From assembly GCA_009594865.1 (NCBI GenBank), contig VOPT01000026.1:1-43453 (forward strand): a DNA stretch of 43,453 nt. Reading direction: 5' to 3'. This DNA comes from Nitrospira sp. (GTDB lineage Bacteria > Nitrospirota > Nitrospiria > Nitrospirales > Nitrospiraceae). The first letter of the stretch is position 1; each line of letters starts with the position of its first letter. Shown here piece after piece: positions 9,137-18,488 of the stretch. The translations under genes were made by a program, and so were the position numbers. Below the pieces are notes generated by a model. That model was not told the DNA's origin. It worked only from the letters and a program-made list of their open reading frames with translations, and ran no database searches.

Positions 9137-9262
9137 CTATATCCTCCGCTGTGAGGGATGCGCCTCAGAGTGATGAGCGGCGCTGTCTTTCCATACCGCG
9201 ACGATCAATACGGCTAACATGCCACTGACGCCCACCAGGAGACCGCCCATGACGAGTTCCAT
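9137..9262 (-). CDS. Small membrane protein, 41 aa
   Basis: A short gene with a strong AAAGGAG ribosome site 6-7 bases before the ATG. The product has one hydrophobic segment (about residues 5-24, MGGLLVGVSGMLAVLIVAVW) and a polar, histidine-containing tail (KDSAAHHSEAHPSQRRI). I do not recognise a family. It is the first gene downstream of the best sigma-54 promoter in the window, with a leader of about 66 bases. A second small membrane protein (18489-18623) holds the same position in front of the two-partner secretion genes. The reality of the gene rests on its ribosome site, its membrane segment and this repeated context. Confidence 0.65.
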   Translation of the reverse strand: MELVMGGLLVGVSGMLAVLIVAVWKDSAAHHSEAHPSQRRI

Positions 9263-9339
9263 GTCAGGCTCCTTTCTATTTGAAGGGGGGGCTGTCTTGT
9301 TCTACAGCCGCCCCGAAATGGTCTACGTCGCCCTGTGCA

Positions 9340-9354
9340 GCAACAGCCGTGCCA
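9340..9354 (-). promoter_or_regulatory. Sigma-54 promoter, near-perfect -24/-12
   Basis: The minus strand reads TGGCACGGCTGTTGC followed by T. It matches the TGGCACG-N4-TTGCW consensus at every fixed position, with the required ten bases between GG and GC. The predicted start is near 9328, giving a 66-base leader to the ATG at 9262. The palindromic sites begin 110 bp upstream of the -12 GC. Confidence 0.8.
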
Positions 9355-9450
9355 CGACGATTGGTGCACACGACTCCGGCTCGATGGATAAAATCTTTCG
9401 AAAATCTCGAGAAGAAAATGGTGCGGTCTCACGCGGGTGCGCGGCTTACT

Positions 9451-9487
9451 GTATCGGATCAGCTGCCAGGCGTATCTGATGAGATAC
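9451..9487. promoter_or_regulatory. Tandem palindromic operator / enhancer site B
   Basis: A perfect site GTATCTGATGAGATAC (9472-9487) plus a half-site copy starting GTATCGGATC (9451-9466), 21 bp apart. They lie about 120-160 bp upstream of the predicted sigma-54 start, the usual position for an enhancer-binding protein. Confidence 0.6.
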
Positions 9488-9648
9488 CAGAACGGGAAGG
9501 GCGCTGTCCTTACGCTGGGAGCATCAGATGATGTGCATCGATCAACTGGATACATGTACCGGTCATGGCGAAGGTACCGTGATCCGGAAGGGCGGCTCGA
9601 AGCATTGACGGCGAAGGATGAAAGGAGTCAGTGCGTCTGATGTCGAAA

Positions 9649-10392
9649 TTAAGGCGACGAATCTCCCGGGAGATGTACGCCGGACTGGTGCAGCAGATGA
9701 TCGAGCATCAGCCGAAAACGATCGTCATCAGAGTTCTGTTCCATCAGTTGGACCAGACAAGCAATGGCGTCGTACCACAGACCTGACTCGGTATAGCGAT
9801 AGATGCCGTCGGTATCACACGCAGCTGAAGGGCAGGGCATGCCGAGGGCGCATGCTTCGTCCAGGGAGATGCGCTCGATCATCCCACCGGCGACCACGTC
9901 GAGGGATGGTCTGTCGGGGTCCATCACCACCGTCACATACCATCGATAGGATTCTTCTGCTCTGAATTCGACCCCACACGCTCGCGGTCTCAGGCAGTGA
10001 ATTCCCCGACGAACAGGCGAAGACAGTGACTGTTCAAGAATGGGGCGGATGCCGCGGGAATCGACGACTGTGAGGACCATTGGTCGAGAGGTGTGCAAAG
10101 ACTGATACCAACACAGGGTGGGATCAGTCTTGACCGTAAAGGCCACGTGGTCGGGCACGAGAGCAATGAGGCCAGGCCCTCCTGATTCCACGCCGCGGAT
10201 GTGTCCGCCGAGGCGAGCCTTTGGCGTGTCGGCCCTTCGTGGTTTGTATTCAGGCAGACGCGTGTCGGGGATGGTCAGAGGCTCGGCCACGCTACCGGCC
10301 GCAGAGCCGAGTGGAGACGGCAACAAATCCGCCGCAGTCAGCCAGATGGCCGCGATCACCAGCAGGAAGACACTTCGTCGTGAGTAGGGCAT
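9649..10392 (-). CDS. DUF928 family secreted protein, copy 2
   Basis: A 247-aa protein with an N-terminal hydrophobic export segment (VFLLVIAAIWLTAADLL) and a DUF928 domain: ARLGGHIRG near residue 60, IALVPDHVAFTVKTDPTLCWYQS, a beta-rich middle, and YRWYVTVVMDPDRPSLDVVAGGMIER. A C-terminal helical tail (GLWYDAIACLVQLMEQNSDDDRFR) is shared with the neighbouring copy. The function is unknown; the family is known for sitting near CHAT and two-partner secretion genes. It starts 3 bases after the stop of copy 1 and ends the operon. It has more cysteines than copy 1 (for example CLRPRAC and CALGMPC), possibly for periplasmic disulfides. Confidence 0.85.
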   Translation of the reverse strand: MPYSRRSVFLLVIAAIWLTAADLLPSPLGSAAGSVAEPLTIPDTRLPEYKPRRADTPKARLGGHIRGVESGGPGLIALVPDHVAFTVKTDPTLCWYQSLHTSRPMVLTVVDSRGIRPILEQSLSSPVRRGIHCLRPRACGVEFRAEESYRWYVTVVMDPDRPSLDVVAGGMIERISLDEACALGMPCPSAACDTDGIYRYTESGLWYDAIACLVQLMEQNSDDDRFRLMLDHLLHQSGVHLPGDSSP

Positions 10393-10395
10393 GCC

Positions 10396-11157
10396 TCAGC
10401 GTTGTCGGGCATGGGATTGCGCGAGATCCCAGTCCGCCACATCGTGTAGGCCCACCTGCCTGAGTAAGGCGGCACGCTGTCTCCGAAGGGCCCTGTCTGC
10501 CGGATCGGCTTCAATGAGCTCGCAGAGGCATCCTATCGCATCGTACCAAAATCCCTTGACGGCACTGGCCACGACAGCTTCCCGGGTACATGTCGCCATG
10601 GCCCCTAATATCGAACACTCGCTGAACTCACAACGCTCGATCATTCCGCCGGTGACGATATCCTGGGAGGGCGAGTCCGAGTCTCTGACCACCGAGATAT
10701 ACCACCGGTATTGAATGTTCGGTTGGAGCGCGAACCCGAGGTCTTCAAACTTGATGGTGTGGACGCCGGCGTGATGAGGGGGCGCGAGGGACCGTTCAAC
10801 CAAGGCGTGAATGGAGCGCTCATCGATCAGGGTGAAGGTAATCGGCAAGGAGGTCTGCTTGGATAGAAACCAGTTCAATGCCGGATGTTGTTTAATGGTG
10901 ATGCCGACATGATCGGGAACCAGCGCAGCGACGGCAGGATCTGCACCCTCGCCGCTACGCAAACTTCCCCCTAGTCGTGCACGAGGCGTCATGTTTTGCG
11001 GCGCATTGTACTGCGGAAAGTCAGGCTCTGCCTGTGCCTCTGCCGCCGTCGCCTCACCCAGCAACGCGGCGGAAAGGACTATGGCTCCAAATATCGGAGC
11101 GATGAAACACTGGCGCCAGTGAGCCAAACGAGTGCCTGTTTTCTTCAACTCTGTCAC
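10396..11157 (-). CDS. DUF928 family secreted protein, copy 1
   Basis: About 253 aa. A signal region (IFGAIVLSAALLGEATAAEAQA) precedes the DUF928 core: ARLGGSLRSGEG, VAALVPDHVGITIKQHPALNWFLS, PITFTLIDE, YRWYISVVRDSDSPSQDIVTGGMIER. The same C-terminal WYDAIG..C..LIEADPADRALR tail as copy 2 follows. I place the start at GTG 11157, which overlaps the CHAT gene stop as GTGA; a TTG at 11163 is possible. The tail resembles the short helical repeat often seen after this domain. Tandem duplication of the gene is clear from the shared segments. Confidence 0.85.
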   Translation of the reverse strand: MTELKKTGTRLAHWRQCFIAPIFGAIVLSAALLGEATAAEAQAEPDFPQYNAPQNMTPRARLGGSLRSGEGADPAVAALVPDHVGITIKQHPALNWFLSKQTSLPITFTLIDERSIHALVERSLAPPHHAGVHTIKFEDLGFALQPNIQYRWYISVVRDSDSPSQDIVTGGMIERCEFSECSILGAMATCTREAVVASAVKGFWYDAIGCLCELIEADPADRALRRQRAALLRQVGLHDVADWDLAQSHARQR

Positions 11158-13496
11158 AACCAATTATTCAATAACAGAAACGCGGCCCAATAGGCTGGAT
11201 GTTCATACACGCGATCCGAGAGCAGTTTCAACTGCGCGTGCTGCAACGCTCGCGCCTTCGAGATCGATTTGTCATGCAGTTGACGGTAAAATTCCGAGAC
11301 GAGTTCCGATGACGCGTCGTCATTGATGGACCAGAGTGTGGCTAGCGCACTTCGAGCCCCTGCCTTCACCGCAATGCCGGCGAGCCCGAGCGCGGCCCGG
11401 TCGTCCCCACTGCCGGTCTGGCAGGCACTTAACGTCAGCAATTCAAGCGGTTCGCGCCGAAAGCGAAAGAGTCCGACCAGCTGTTCCAATTGCGTCATGT
11501 TCAGGCGAGCATCGAACGTGAGAAGGAACGACTGATTTACGTCCGGGGCAAACTGCCCATGGGTGGCGATGTGCAGAATGCTGTAGCGGCCGCCCTTTAA
11601 TGCCTCTTCCAATCGGGGCACCAGAAACTCGTGATCGATCAGCCGCTCTCCCTGAAAGAGCGCGTGAATGGAATCGAGCTCGTCAGCCACGCGCGGCAAC
11701 GGTGGAAACCCTTGCACGGCTTGTGTCAGCCCGCTGGACAGCAAGCGGACGTTGGCCCGATCAATCGGTTGAGGATCGGTCAGGTCGAGGCCCGGAGACA
11801 TGGCCACGGCATAGTGCTCGATCAGGAACCGATGTCCGTCGTGCAGCGCCGACATCGGAATTGTGCGAAGCGACCCGTCGGGGACAAAGACCAATGTGTT
11901 CACGTTGAGCCGACGTAAGTCGGGCTCAAGCGGCCGAATCAACCAGTCATACAATTGCTGCGCATGCGGCAGGTATTCACGCGTCGTACGCTTTTCGAGC
12001 CTATGCCGGAAGCGACGCACTTCTTCCGTGAGGGTCGTCGCGGTGACCGGCACCGCATGTCGTGTCAGCCCGTCAGGAAGACTCACCAGCAGCTCGGTGC
12101 GATCGCCGAAGACGATGGGATAGATGATGGCGGTGGAAGGCGATAACATATCCAACTTCGCAACGCGGGCTTGCATCTGGTCTACACAGTCGTCTCGAAA
12201 ATAGTCGCGAAGTTCCGCGGCTTTGAATGCTTCGATGGTATCCCGTGCGGCGCGCAGATAGGGTTCGGCTTCCCGGGTGTCCGGCATCCGCGCCGCTCTC
12301 CGTAGCAGTAAGTCTGCCAATTCGAAATACAATGTCCGGATGGACGGCTGATTCTGATCCGAGGTTGTCTGTAGGGCGAAGGTCACTTCGCTTCGAATTG
12401 GATGCAGGGTCGTGGCTGCTTCCTGATAGGCCGACAAGGCGTCGTCGAGGTGACCCAGACGATTCAGGAGCCGGCCGCTTTGCCATTGCCAACGGTACAA
12501 CGATTCGGGTGCGCGAGCTGATTGGGCGGTGAAGACGGCTCGTCGCGTGAGGTGAAGGGCCTCATCATAGCGGCGTTCGAGTTCATAGAGATGCCCAAGG
12601 TGGCCATAGGCGTAGGAGGCGAGACGCGCATCGCCGGGTTTTGGGGTGATCTCGACGGCTTCTTGCAGCAGGGCTGCTGACCGCGTCAAGGCGGACGCGC
12701 GGGATGCCGGATGCGCGAGGGCGAGATCGCGATATCCCAACGCCAGATTCACGAGTCCTTCGGCCTTGTCGTATGAAGCCACGCTTTCGACGAGTCGCGC
12801 CGCCGCTTCCTCTAAGCCCGGGATGACCGTCTCGAATCGCGCAAGCTGACTCGCCATCCTGGCTCCGTTGACATGCGCACGAACGAAAAGCGAGAGGAGC
12901 CCCTCCTGTTTCGAACTGACCGCGCTCCTGTGGAATGCCTCCAGGGCTTCTTCTTGGCGTCCCTGTAGGGCCAGGACAATGCCGAGATCATTCTGCAGTG
13001 AGGCGGTGAGTGCCCGGAACGCCTGTGCCTGTGCGATCTCAGAGGCTTGGGCGATATAGTCCGCTGCGACCTCATATTGATGGTTTGCGAGGTACGTCTT
13101 GCCCAACTCTGAGAGGGTGATGGCCAGCCAGTGAGGATCTTGCAGTCTGCGCGCCACGTGCACGGCCAACTCTTGTTGCAGAAACGCCTGGTTCACATGC
13201 CCCAAGGTACGAGCGGCAAAGGCCGCCTGTGTGAGTGCGTGTATATGTTTCTTCGTTTCCCCTCTCTCGTCGTACATGTCCGCGGCGGCTTTCCATGCAC
13301 GAAGTGCGTCCTCAAACGCGCCTTGCCGGGCAGACACTCGACCTCGTTCCATAAGGTCATCGGGCGACGGCGGATTGTCTGCAGCCAGAGAGAGCGTGCA
13401 GGTGAACAGGAGAAGCAGGATTACGTGGATAATCTTTGAGAAGTGTTGATGGCGCATCAAGGCTGCGTTGAACAGAGTGCGTCGATAGTGGTTCAT
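11154..13496 (-). CDS. TPR-repeat protein with C-terminal CHAT (caspase-like) domain
   Basis: 780 aa. A signal or anchor segment (IIHVILLLLFTCTLSLAA) is followed by many tetratricopeptide helices (about residues 40-390; for example EDALRAWKAAADMYDERGE, YIAQASEIAQAQAF, YDEALHLTRRAVFTAQSA). The CHAT peptidase domain spans about 460-780. The catalytic pair is intact: His near 646 in LHIATHGQFAP and Cys near 692 in LTLSACQTGSGDD, followed by the usual GLAGIAVKAGARSALATLWSIND. CHAT proteins are caspase/separase-like proteases; here the target may be exported. The start at 13496 overlaps the TpsB stop (TGATG), so the protease-like protein is coupled to the secretion pore. An in-frame ATG at 13457 is also possible. 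Confidence 0.92.
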   Translation of the reverse strand: MNHYRRTLFNAALMRHQHFSKIIHVILLLLFTCTLSLAADNPPSPDDLMERGRVSARQGAFEDALRAWKAAADMYDERGETKKHIHALTQAAFAARTLGHVNQAFLQQELAVHVARRLQDPHWLAITLSELGKTYLANHQYEVAADYIAQASEIAQAQAFRALTASLQNDLGIVLALQGRQEEALEAFHRSAVSSKQEGLLSLFVRAHVNGARMASQLARFETVIPGLEEAAARLVESVASYDKAEGLVNLALGYRDLALAHPASRASALTRSAALLQEAVEITPKPGDARLASYAYGHLGHLYELERRYDEALHLTRRAVFTAQSARAPESLYRWQWQSGRLLNRLGHLDDALSAYQEAATTLHPIRSEVTFALQTTSDQNQPSIRTLYFELADLLLRRAARMPDTREAEPYLRAARDTIEAFKAAELRDYFRDDCVDQMQARVAKLDMLSPSTAIIYPIVFGDRTELLVSLPDGLTRHAVPVTATTLTEEVRRFRHRLEKRTTREYLPHAQQLYDWLIRPLEPDLRRLNVNTLVFVPDGSLRTIPMSALHDGHRFLIEHYAVAMSPGLDLTDPQPIDRANVRLLSSGLTQAVQGFPPLPRVADELDSIHALFQGERLIDHEFLVPRLEEALKGGRYSILHIATHGQFAPDVNQSFLLTFDARLNMTQLEQLVGLFRFRREPLELLTLSACQTGSGDDRAALGLAGIAVKAGARSALATLWSINDDASSELVSEFYRQLHDKSISKARALQHAQLKLLSDRVYEHPAYWAAFLLLNNWL

Positions 13497-15256
13497 CACA
13501 GCACCTGCACGACAAGTTGGAGATGAATGCCGTGGTCTTGCAAGTTGCCCTCGCCGCTCCGGACATGATTGAGTTGTTGCCCCCAATACACCTCGAAGCG
13601 GGCCCGCTCCTGAGGAAGGATCATCCAGCGTAATCCGGCCCCGATGCTGGCCAAGGTGTGCGGATCAGGGGTGTGGCCCTTCGCGTTCCAGGCATGGCCG
13701 AAATCGACGAAGGGGGTAAACTGTACGCGGTCTTCACCGGAGGCGAACCGCACTAATGGAAATCGCGATTCGAACGACGCTAGCACCGCATCATCCCGTA
13801 CCAACGTATTCTCCCGGTACCCTCTTACGCTGAAACGGCCTCCCACAGGCATTTGTTCAAGAGGAAACAGCCGGTCATTTGCCAACTGCGCCGCCACGCG
13901 CCCCAACAATTGAACGCCCCACCAGTCATCCAGCCGTTTGACGACCTGGGCCTGACCTAACCAGGACACGAACTGGCTATCGGGGAGAGAGCCGCTATTG
14001 ATCGTGGCGTTCAACACGTTCAGCCCGATGCTGACCCGCGATAAAGCGGCAAACACCAACGAGGGCGAGCGATGGGTGTATTCCTGACTGAATCTCAGCG
14101 CGCTGACCGTGACCACTCCCGTCGTGGAAGACCCGGGAATAAACAGGGAAGGGAGGCCCGGAGCATCAAATGCGGACGTGGTTTTGAGATATAAGTGCTC
14201 GCCGCTCAAGGTCATCGCGACCTCATCGGTCACTGTACGATAGACGGGTTGCCGGAGAGCCAGCCCGATCACCTGGGAATCCACATTCAGATCCAGGGAT
14301 CGGAACGGATTCTCGACGACGAGAAAGGCATTTCGACGATAGTAGGCACTCACAGTCGTCTCATAGCTGTTGATGGGTAGGCTGTAGGAGGTGTCGATGA
14401 TGGGATTGACGCCGTGTGACCGCCCATAAGTGAACATGAATTGATCGCCGTGACCGGTCACGTTCTGGTGTGCCACTGTGGCCAGGCCACGTTCGGCGCC
14501 AACTGTCGGCGTTTGATAGTTATTGAACTCCAGCCAGGCACGGAAAGGATTGGCGTCTGTGACGCGCACAGTCAAGACGCTCTCGCCGCGAATGTCGCCG
14601 GGCTTGAGTTCCGCATTGATTCGTTCGATACGGGGATCTTGCTGAAGAAGCTGTATCCGTTCCTGAAACGGATAGATACTGAGGGGTGTTGAGAGACCCC
14701 GCGCGACGCGGTCGCGGACATACGTACTGCGGAACCACTGATTGCCTTCGACGTCGATGCGCGCCAGTGTTCCCTCAACGATCTGAATGACGATTGTGCC
14801 GAACGAGACGTCCTGATCCGGGATGACCGCGCCGGACGTGAGGTAGCCTCTGTTCACATACAAGAGCGTGAGAGCGAGCCGGACTTTCTCCAAATCTTCC
14901 GTGGTGAGTTCGCGGTTGCGATAGGGGGCTGTCACTTCAGCGAGTTCAGCGTCAGAAAAGACCGTGCTGCCGGCCACATGGATGTCGTGCACGAACACGC
15001 GAAACGCGCCCAACTTCTTATCCGGCAGCACCTGCGGCGTGGTTGGCACGATGGGAAGAATCGAGCTCGGGGGCTCTGTGAGTGGAGCATTGAGGTCTTC
15101 TTTGAGCAGAGCGGGTGGTTTGGCCGATTTCCCGGTCGGATCAAAAATCGGCGGGAGCGGGGGCGCCACTTGAGCCATGGCTTGGACGTTCATGAGGCAA
15201 CAGTTCAAGACCACCACGTGGCACAACCATTTGCGCGTAAAGATCGGCCAAGCCAA
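13496..15256 (-). CDS. TpsB two-partner secretion transporter (ShlB/FhaC/HecB family)
   Basis: A 586-aa outer-membrane pore that exports the TpsA exoprotein encoded upstream. Visible parts are a signal segment ending near AMAQ, a proline-rich linker (residues 30-80), tandem POTRA domains (about 85-245; FRVFVHDIHVAGSTVF, LTLLYVNRGYLTSGAVIP) and a beta-barrel with the family motif VRGYRE near residue 477 and a final strand LQLVVQVL. It lies 37 bases after the TpsA gene and shares a TGATG overlap with the CHAT gene. The cognate pairing is inferred from adjacency. Confidence 0.93.
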   Translation of the reverse strand: MAWPIFTRKWLCHVVVLNCCLMNVQAMAQVAPPLPPIFDPTGKSAKPPALLKEDLNAPLTEPPSSILPIVPTTPQVLPDKKLGAFRVFVHDIHVAGSTVFSDAELAEVTAPYRNRELTTEDLEKVRLALTLLYVNRGYLTSGAVIPDQDVSFGTIVIQIVEGTLARIDVEGNQWFRSTYVRDRVARGLSTPLSIYPFQERIQLLQQDPRIERINAELKPGDIRGESVLTVRVTDANPFRAWLEFNNYQTPTVGAERGLATVAHQNVTGHGDQFMFTYGRSHGVNPIIDTSYSLPINSYETTVSAYYRRNAFLVVENPFRSLDLNVDSQVIGLALRQPVYRTVTDEVAMTLSGEHLYLKTTSAFDAPGLPSLFIPGSSTTGVVTVSALRFSQEYTHRSPSLVFAALSRVSIGLNVLNATINSGSLPDSQFVSWLGQAQVVKRLDDWWGVQLLGRVAAQLANDRLFPLEQMPVGGRFSVRGYRENTLVRDDAVLASFESRFPLVRFASGEDRVQFTPFVDFGHAWNAKGHTPDPHTLASIGAGLRWMILPQERARFEVYWGQQLNHVRSGEGNLQDHGIHLQLVVQVL

Positions 15257-15293
15257 GGGTGCTACCCATCCGCCGGCGAGCCAGCCTGTTTCG

Positions 15294-18203
15294 TTATGAG
15301 CGACAGCCTATTCCCCAGGCGCTCACGTGTGATCGCTTCGGGGAATCCGGATGTGTTTCCTCCAGCTCCGCCACGGTTTCTTTCTGCTCCCACGCATCGT
15401 CTTTTCTGTTCGTGAGCGGCCGGACGTCCTGATCGTCATCTGCAGAAGCCATGAGACTCAACGGGCTCATCAGCCATCCGCCCGGTTCGACAGGAAGCGT
15501 GTCCCGCCCAGCGACGACTAGGCTGCTGAGTTGACCCACTGCTTGGGCCGCACAGCGTTGAGAGAGTAGCGGCTGGGCCGACAGTGGGCGTTGCGGCAGA
15601 GTGGCCAAGGTGTTGCTCAGGCTTGAGACGGGAGACTGAATGTTCACCGAGCCGCTCAATCCAAACTGTGAGGAGGCACTGACTATGCTGGTCTGGTCCG
15701 CGAGGAACGTCCCTGCGATGATGCTTATGTTTCCACCTTGGCCCTGAACGGCTTGCGCCAGGATGCCACTATTCTGCAACGTGACAACGGCTGGGTCGAT
15801 CGTGATGTTGCCGCCGGAGCTGTGGGGTCCGCCCTGAACCGAGGTGCTGACTTGGCTTTTCAAAAACCGGATGGCATCGATCGCTTCGATCGTAATATTG
15901 CCGCCGCTCGCTTGAGTCGCTTCGGTGGTGATGGAGGAGTTCTGACTGAGAAATTGAGCGCCCGCATTGATGATGATATTCCCGGCATTCCCGGAACCGG
16001 TGCTCTGACCGGATATGGTGGAGCCGCCGCCTATGGAGACAGAGTGCGCTGCAGTAATGGAAATATTGCCTCCAAGTCCGGATGCGGACGTGCGGCTGCT
16101 GATCGTGGCTCCCTGATCCATCGACATAGTATCGGCCTTGATTATGATGTTTCCGGCAGCAGCGGAGCCTGAGGTATCAGTCTCGATGATCGTGCCATTC
16201 GTCAAATGCACGGCGTTGCTTCTAATTGCGATCGCGGCGGGAACTATGGTGGCTGGTGCGGCTTTCACCGTAGTGTTGAGACGGACATTGTTCAGCATCA
16301 CCTGCTGAGCCGCATCGGAAAGTTCTGGGCCGATGCCTGAGATGGTCAATATCCCAGCCTGCCCAGCCTCGCTTGAGCTGATGATGATGGAAGGAGGTTG
16401 GCCATTGATAAGCGTCCCGTCGGGTTTCACGTTCCCCCTCAAGGTGTTGACGTTGAGGACGATGCTACCCGCTGGCGCAGCGGCGGTACCGAAGGCGCCG
16501 GAAAAAATCCCCGTTCTGCCGCTGAAACTCAGTGTATCGGCCGTGATAACGGTTGCGCTTGACGCAGGCAGAGTCGCGGCTCCGCCATCCAGCCCAGAGC
16601 TGAATGAGGCATTATAGAGGGTCACCAGTCTCGCAGGGTCCGTGGTCTCAGGTCGGATTCCTGAAATCGTCAGGATCCCGGCCGGGCCTGCCGTGGTGCC
16701 CACATCGTTGCCCGTGACGATGAACATCCTATGCGCGCCGTCGATCGGTGTTTCATCGGGATGGACATTCACCAGCAGCCTGTCGGTGTTGATGGCAATA
16801 ATGCCAGCTGGTCCGGGACCGTTGGTGTTCGCCACTATCGTGGCAGCGCCCGCACCTTGTGCATCGGGCCATACCTCATTGTGTAGCAACACCGATTCAG
16901 CCGTAATCGTGATGGCAGAAAGTCTCGTCTCTGCTGTTCCGCCAAAAATTCTGGTGCTCAGCGAAGTGTCCTTCAGCGTCACGTTGCTTGCGGGAGACCC
17001 TGGCCCCTCCAGACCTTGTATAGTGATTCTCCCCGCGGGGCCTGCATCGGCTGCAGGACTCCTGCTGTCGCTCGCAATCAGGTTGCCGTTCAAGGTCCCA
17101 TCGTTATTGGGCGGATTGAGGAGGACGATATTGGCGCCGGCTTTCGTGGTCAGCGTATCGACGTTGAGCGTGATATCGCCGGCTGGTGCCGATCCCTGTG
17201 TATCTGCAGTAATCAGTACTCCATTGGTGAGCGAGACGTTTTGCGCTGTAATGGAAATCGCCGGATCGGGCAGAGACTTTGAGCCATTCACGGAGACGGC
17301 TTTGAGCGAGGCATCGTCCATTGTGAACAGACCCGACCGAATGACAATGCGCCCGGCTGTATCGGCACTGGTGTCGATGCTGGCCTTTTGGGATAGGGAA
17401 ATATCCCCGAACGCAGTGAAACCACGCAGGGTTGGGTCTGTGCCAGCTATGGAGACCTCTCCTGGCGAGGCGACACTTCCCAGGTTGACCTGGCCTCCGG
17501 GAGCCGAGAGACGAGCGGACTGGGAGAAACCATTCTCCGGCAAGCCGGAGCGGATATCGATATTCCCGCCCACTAACGAGAGGCTCTGGCCCTCGGCTAC
17601 TACCAACTGGCTGCCTTGCACGACAATGGCTGCCGGGTTCGATCCCAAAAATCCAAATGCGGCGACCGGTGCGCTGGAGATGGCCGCGTCCTGCGGTCCT
17701 GGAATGGCGGCGAACCGTGCCCCGTCTGCCAAACGGAGATAATCCGTCGTCGTGAACGTCACGGCGCCTCCGACATTCAGCGAGGCGCCGGGGCCGAAGA
17801 CGATCCCTGCGGGGTTCATCACAAAGAGGTTGGCGGTGCCGAAACCGGTCGTTTGGATGGTGCCGAAGATGTTGGACGGCTTCCCGCCGGTGACGCGGCT
17901 CAGAATATTCGCAGTGGGCAGTCCCGCATCATTGAGAAAGTTGGCGACGTGATTCGCGGGGACGCCGAACTCGCCGAAACTATGAAAGAGGTTTGGACCC
18001 TTTCCCGGGCGTGTGCCGCCGGTGATCTCGAAGGTCGTGGCGCTTTTGGTGACGGTGGTATTCAGCCCGGATGAGGTGATGGGCGAAGAAGCTTGAGCGT
18101 GGCACCAAGCCGGTATGCAGATGTGAATCAGCCCGCAGACGAGCAACGCGGATGCGAGAAGGAGGTCGTTCGCAGGCCTGGCGCGTAATCGTCTGCTCAC
18201 CAT
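15294..18203 (-). CDS. TpsA exoprotein with filamentous haemagglutinin N-terminal secretion domain
   Basis: About 969 aa. A long signal region (LLLASALLVCGLIHICIPAWCHAQA) precedes a TPS secretion domain (about residues 40-200; LNTTVTKSATTFEITGG, NLFHSFGEFGVP, SNIFGTIQTTGFGTANLFVMNPAGI, with NLF and NPxGI-type motifs). A long right-handed beta-helix region rich in GGNI-, ITADT- and AG-type repeats follows. The C-terminus has a lone CAAQAV.QLSSLVVAGRDTLP segment as in cyanobacterial-type TPS proteins, then an acidic/basic tail. The start is placed at ATG 18203 (AAGG five bases upstream) rather than GTG 18224. It probably acts at the cell surface or is released. The nearby CHAT protein is a candidate processing factor, by inference only. 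Confidence 0.9.
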   Translation of the reverse strand: MVSRRLRARPANDLLLASALLVCGLIHICIPAWCHAQASSPITSSGLNTTVTKSATTFEITGGTRPGKGPNLFHSFGEFGVPANHVANFLNDAGLPTANILSRVTGGKPSNIFGTIQTTGFGTANLFVMNPAGIVFGPGASLNVGGAVTFTTTDYLRLADGARFAAIPGPQDAAISSAPVAAFGFLGSNPAAIVVQGSQLVVAEGQSLSLVGGNIDIRSGLPENGFSQSARLSAPGGQVNLGSVASPGEVSIAGTDPTLRGFTAFGDISLSQKASIDTSADTAGRIVIRSGLFTMDDASLKAVSVNGSKSLPDPAISITAQNVSLTNGVLITADTQGSAPAGDITLNVDTLTTKAGANIVLLNPPNNDGTLNGNLIASDSRSPAADAGPAGRITIQGLEGPGSPASNVTLKDTSLSTRIFGGTAETRLSAITITAESVLLHNEVWPDAQGAGAATIVANTNGPGPAGIIAINTDRLLVNVHPDETPIDGAHRMFIVTGNDVGTTAGPAGILTISGIRPETTDPARLVTLYNASFSSGLDGGAATLPASSATVITADTLSFSGRTGIFSGAFGTAAAPAGSIVLNVNTLRGNVKPDGTLINGQPPSIIISSSEAGQAGILTISGIGPELSDAAQQVMLNNVRLNTTVKAAPATIVPAAIAIRSNAVHLTNGTIIETDTSGSAAAGNIIIKADTMSMDQGATISSRTSASGLGGNISITAAHSVSIGGGSTISGQSTGSGNAGNIIINAGAQFLSQNSSITTEATQASGGNITIEAIDAIRFLKSQVSTSVQGGPHSSGGNITIDPAVVTLQNSGILAQAVQGQGGNISIIAGTFLADQTSIVSASSQFGLSGSVNIQSPVSSLSNTLATLPQRPLSAQPLLSQRCAAQAVGQLSSLVVAGRDTLPVEPGGWLMSPLSLMASADDDQDVRPLTNRKDDAWEQKETVAELEETHPDSPKRSHVSAWGIGCRS

Positions 18204-18488
18204 AGAAGCCTTGTGATGACCCACACCTTGTGGTTGTGGTCAGAACCCCACAACGGTCGACGCAATGAGTACGGTCTGCTGGGATACCCGACTAGGTTGT
18301 TTGAGCCCTGGTAGCAATCGCCTCTCTTCGGACTCGTGCGTGTCGCCTGTGAGACTGCCTAACCGGGAGAGCATCCGTCCCGTACAACCAGAGCGAATCC
18401 TCGCTTCCCTTACCGTGGCGACCAAGGCTCAGCATACTAAGGCAGTACCCGGTTGGCGTAAAGCCTTCTCGCAGACCTATACGGGGGC
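18204..18488. other. Leader between the 44-aa gene and tpsA
   Basis: 285 bases with no convincing gene on either strand. It should be transcribed as part of the two-partner secretion mRNA if the upstream sigma-54 promoter drives the operon. It contains several short complementary stretches. I looked for c-di-GMP and cobalamin riboswitch cores and did not find them. Confidence 0.5.

Larger units (their letters stand above)
9263..9648. other. Intergenic regulatory region before the 41-aa protein gene
   Basis: 386 bases between the DUF928 gene and the small membrane protein gene. It holds the sigma-54 element at 9340-9354 and palindromic sites at 9451-9487. I see no convincing gene in the remainder (9488-9648), which should also contain the end of the DUF928 operon transcript; no T-tailed terminator hairpin was found. 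Confidence 0.6.

Noticed and set aside
9437..9640. Plus-strand open frame over the palindromic sites
   Set aside because: No ribosome site and no recognisable protein; it overlaps the regulatory sites.
16529..16544. Near match to the palindrome in tpsA
   Set aside because: It arises from repeated coding of T-A-D-T in the beta-helix repeats.
16642..17742. A 366-codon open frame on the plus strand
   Set aside because: Antisense to the tpsA beta-helix repeats; its low-complexity translation is a product of the repeats.
18240..18425. Open frame of 61 codons before tpsA
   Set aside because: No ribosome site, no family resemblance, and it lies in a region more likely to be an mRNA leader.
18204..18488. 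Possible riboswitch or ribozyme in the tpsA leader
   Set aside because: I compared it with c-di-GMP-I, cobalamin and hammerhead cores; short look-alike strings exist but the ordered conserved elements do not.
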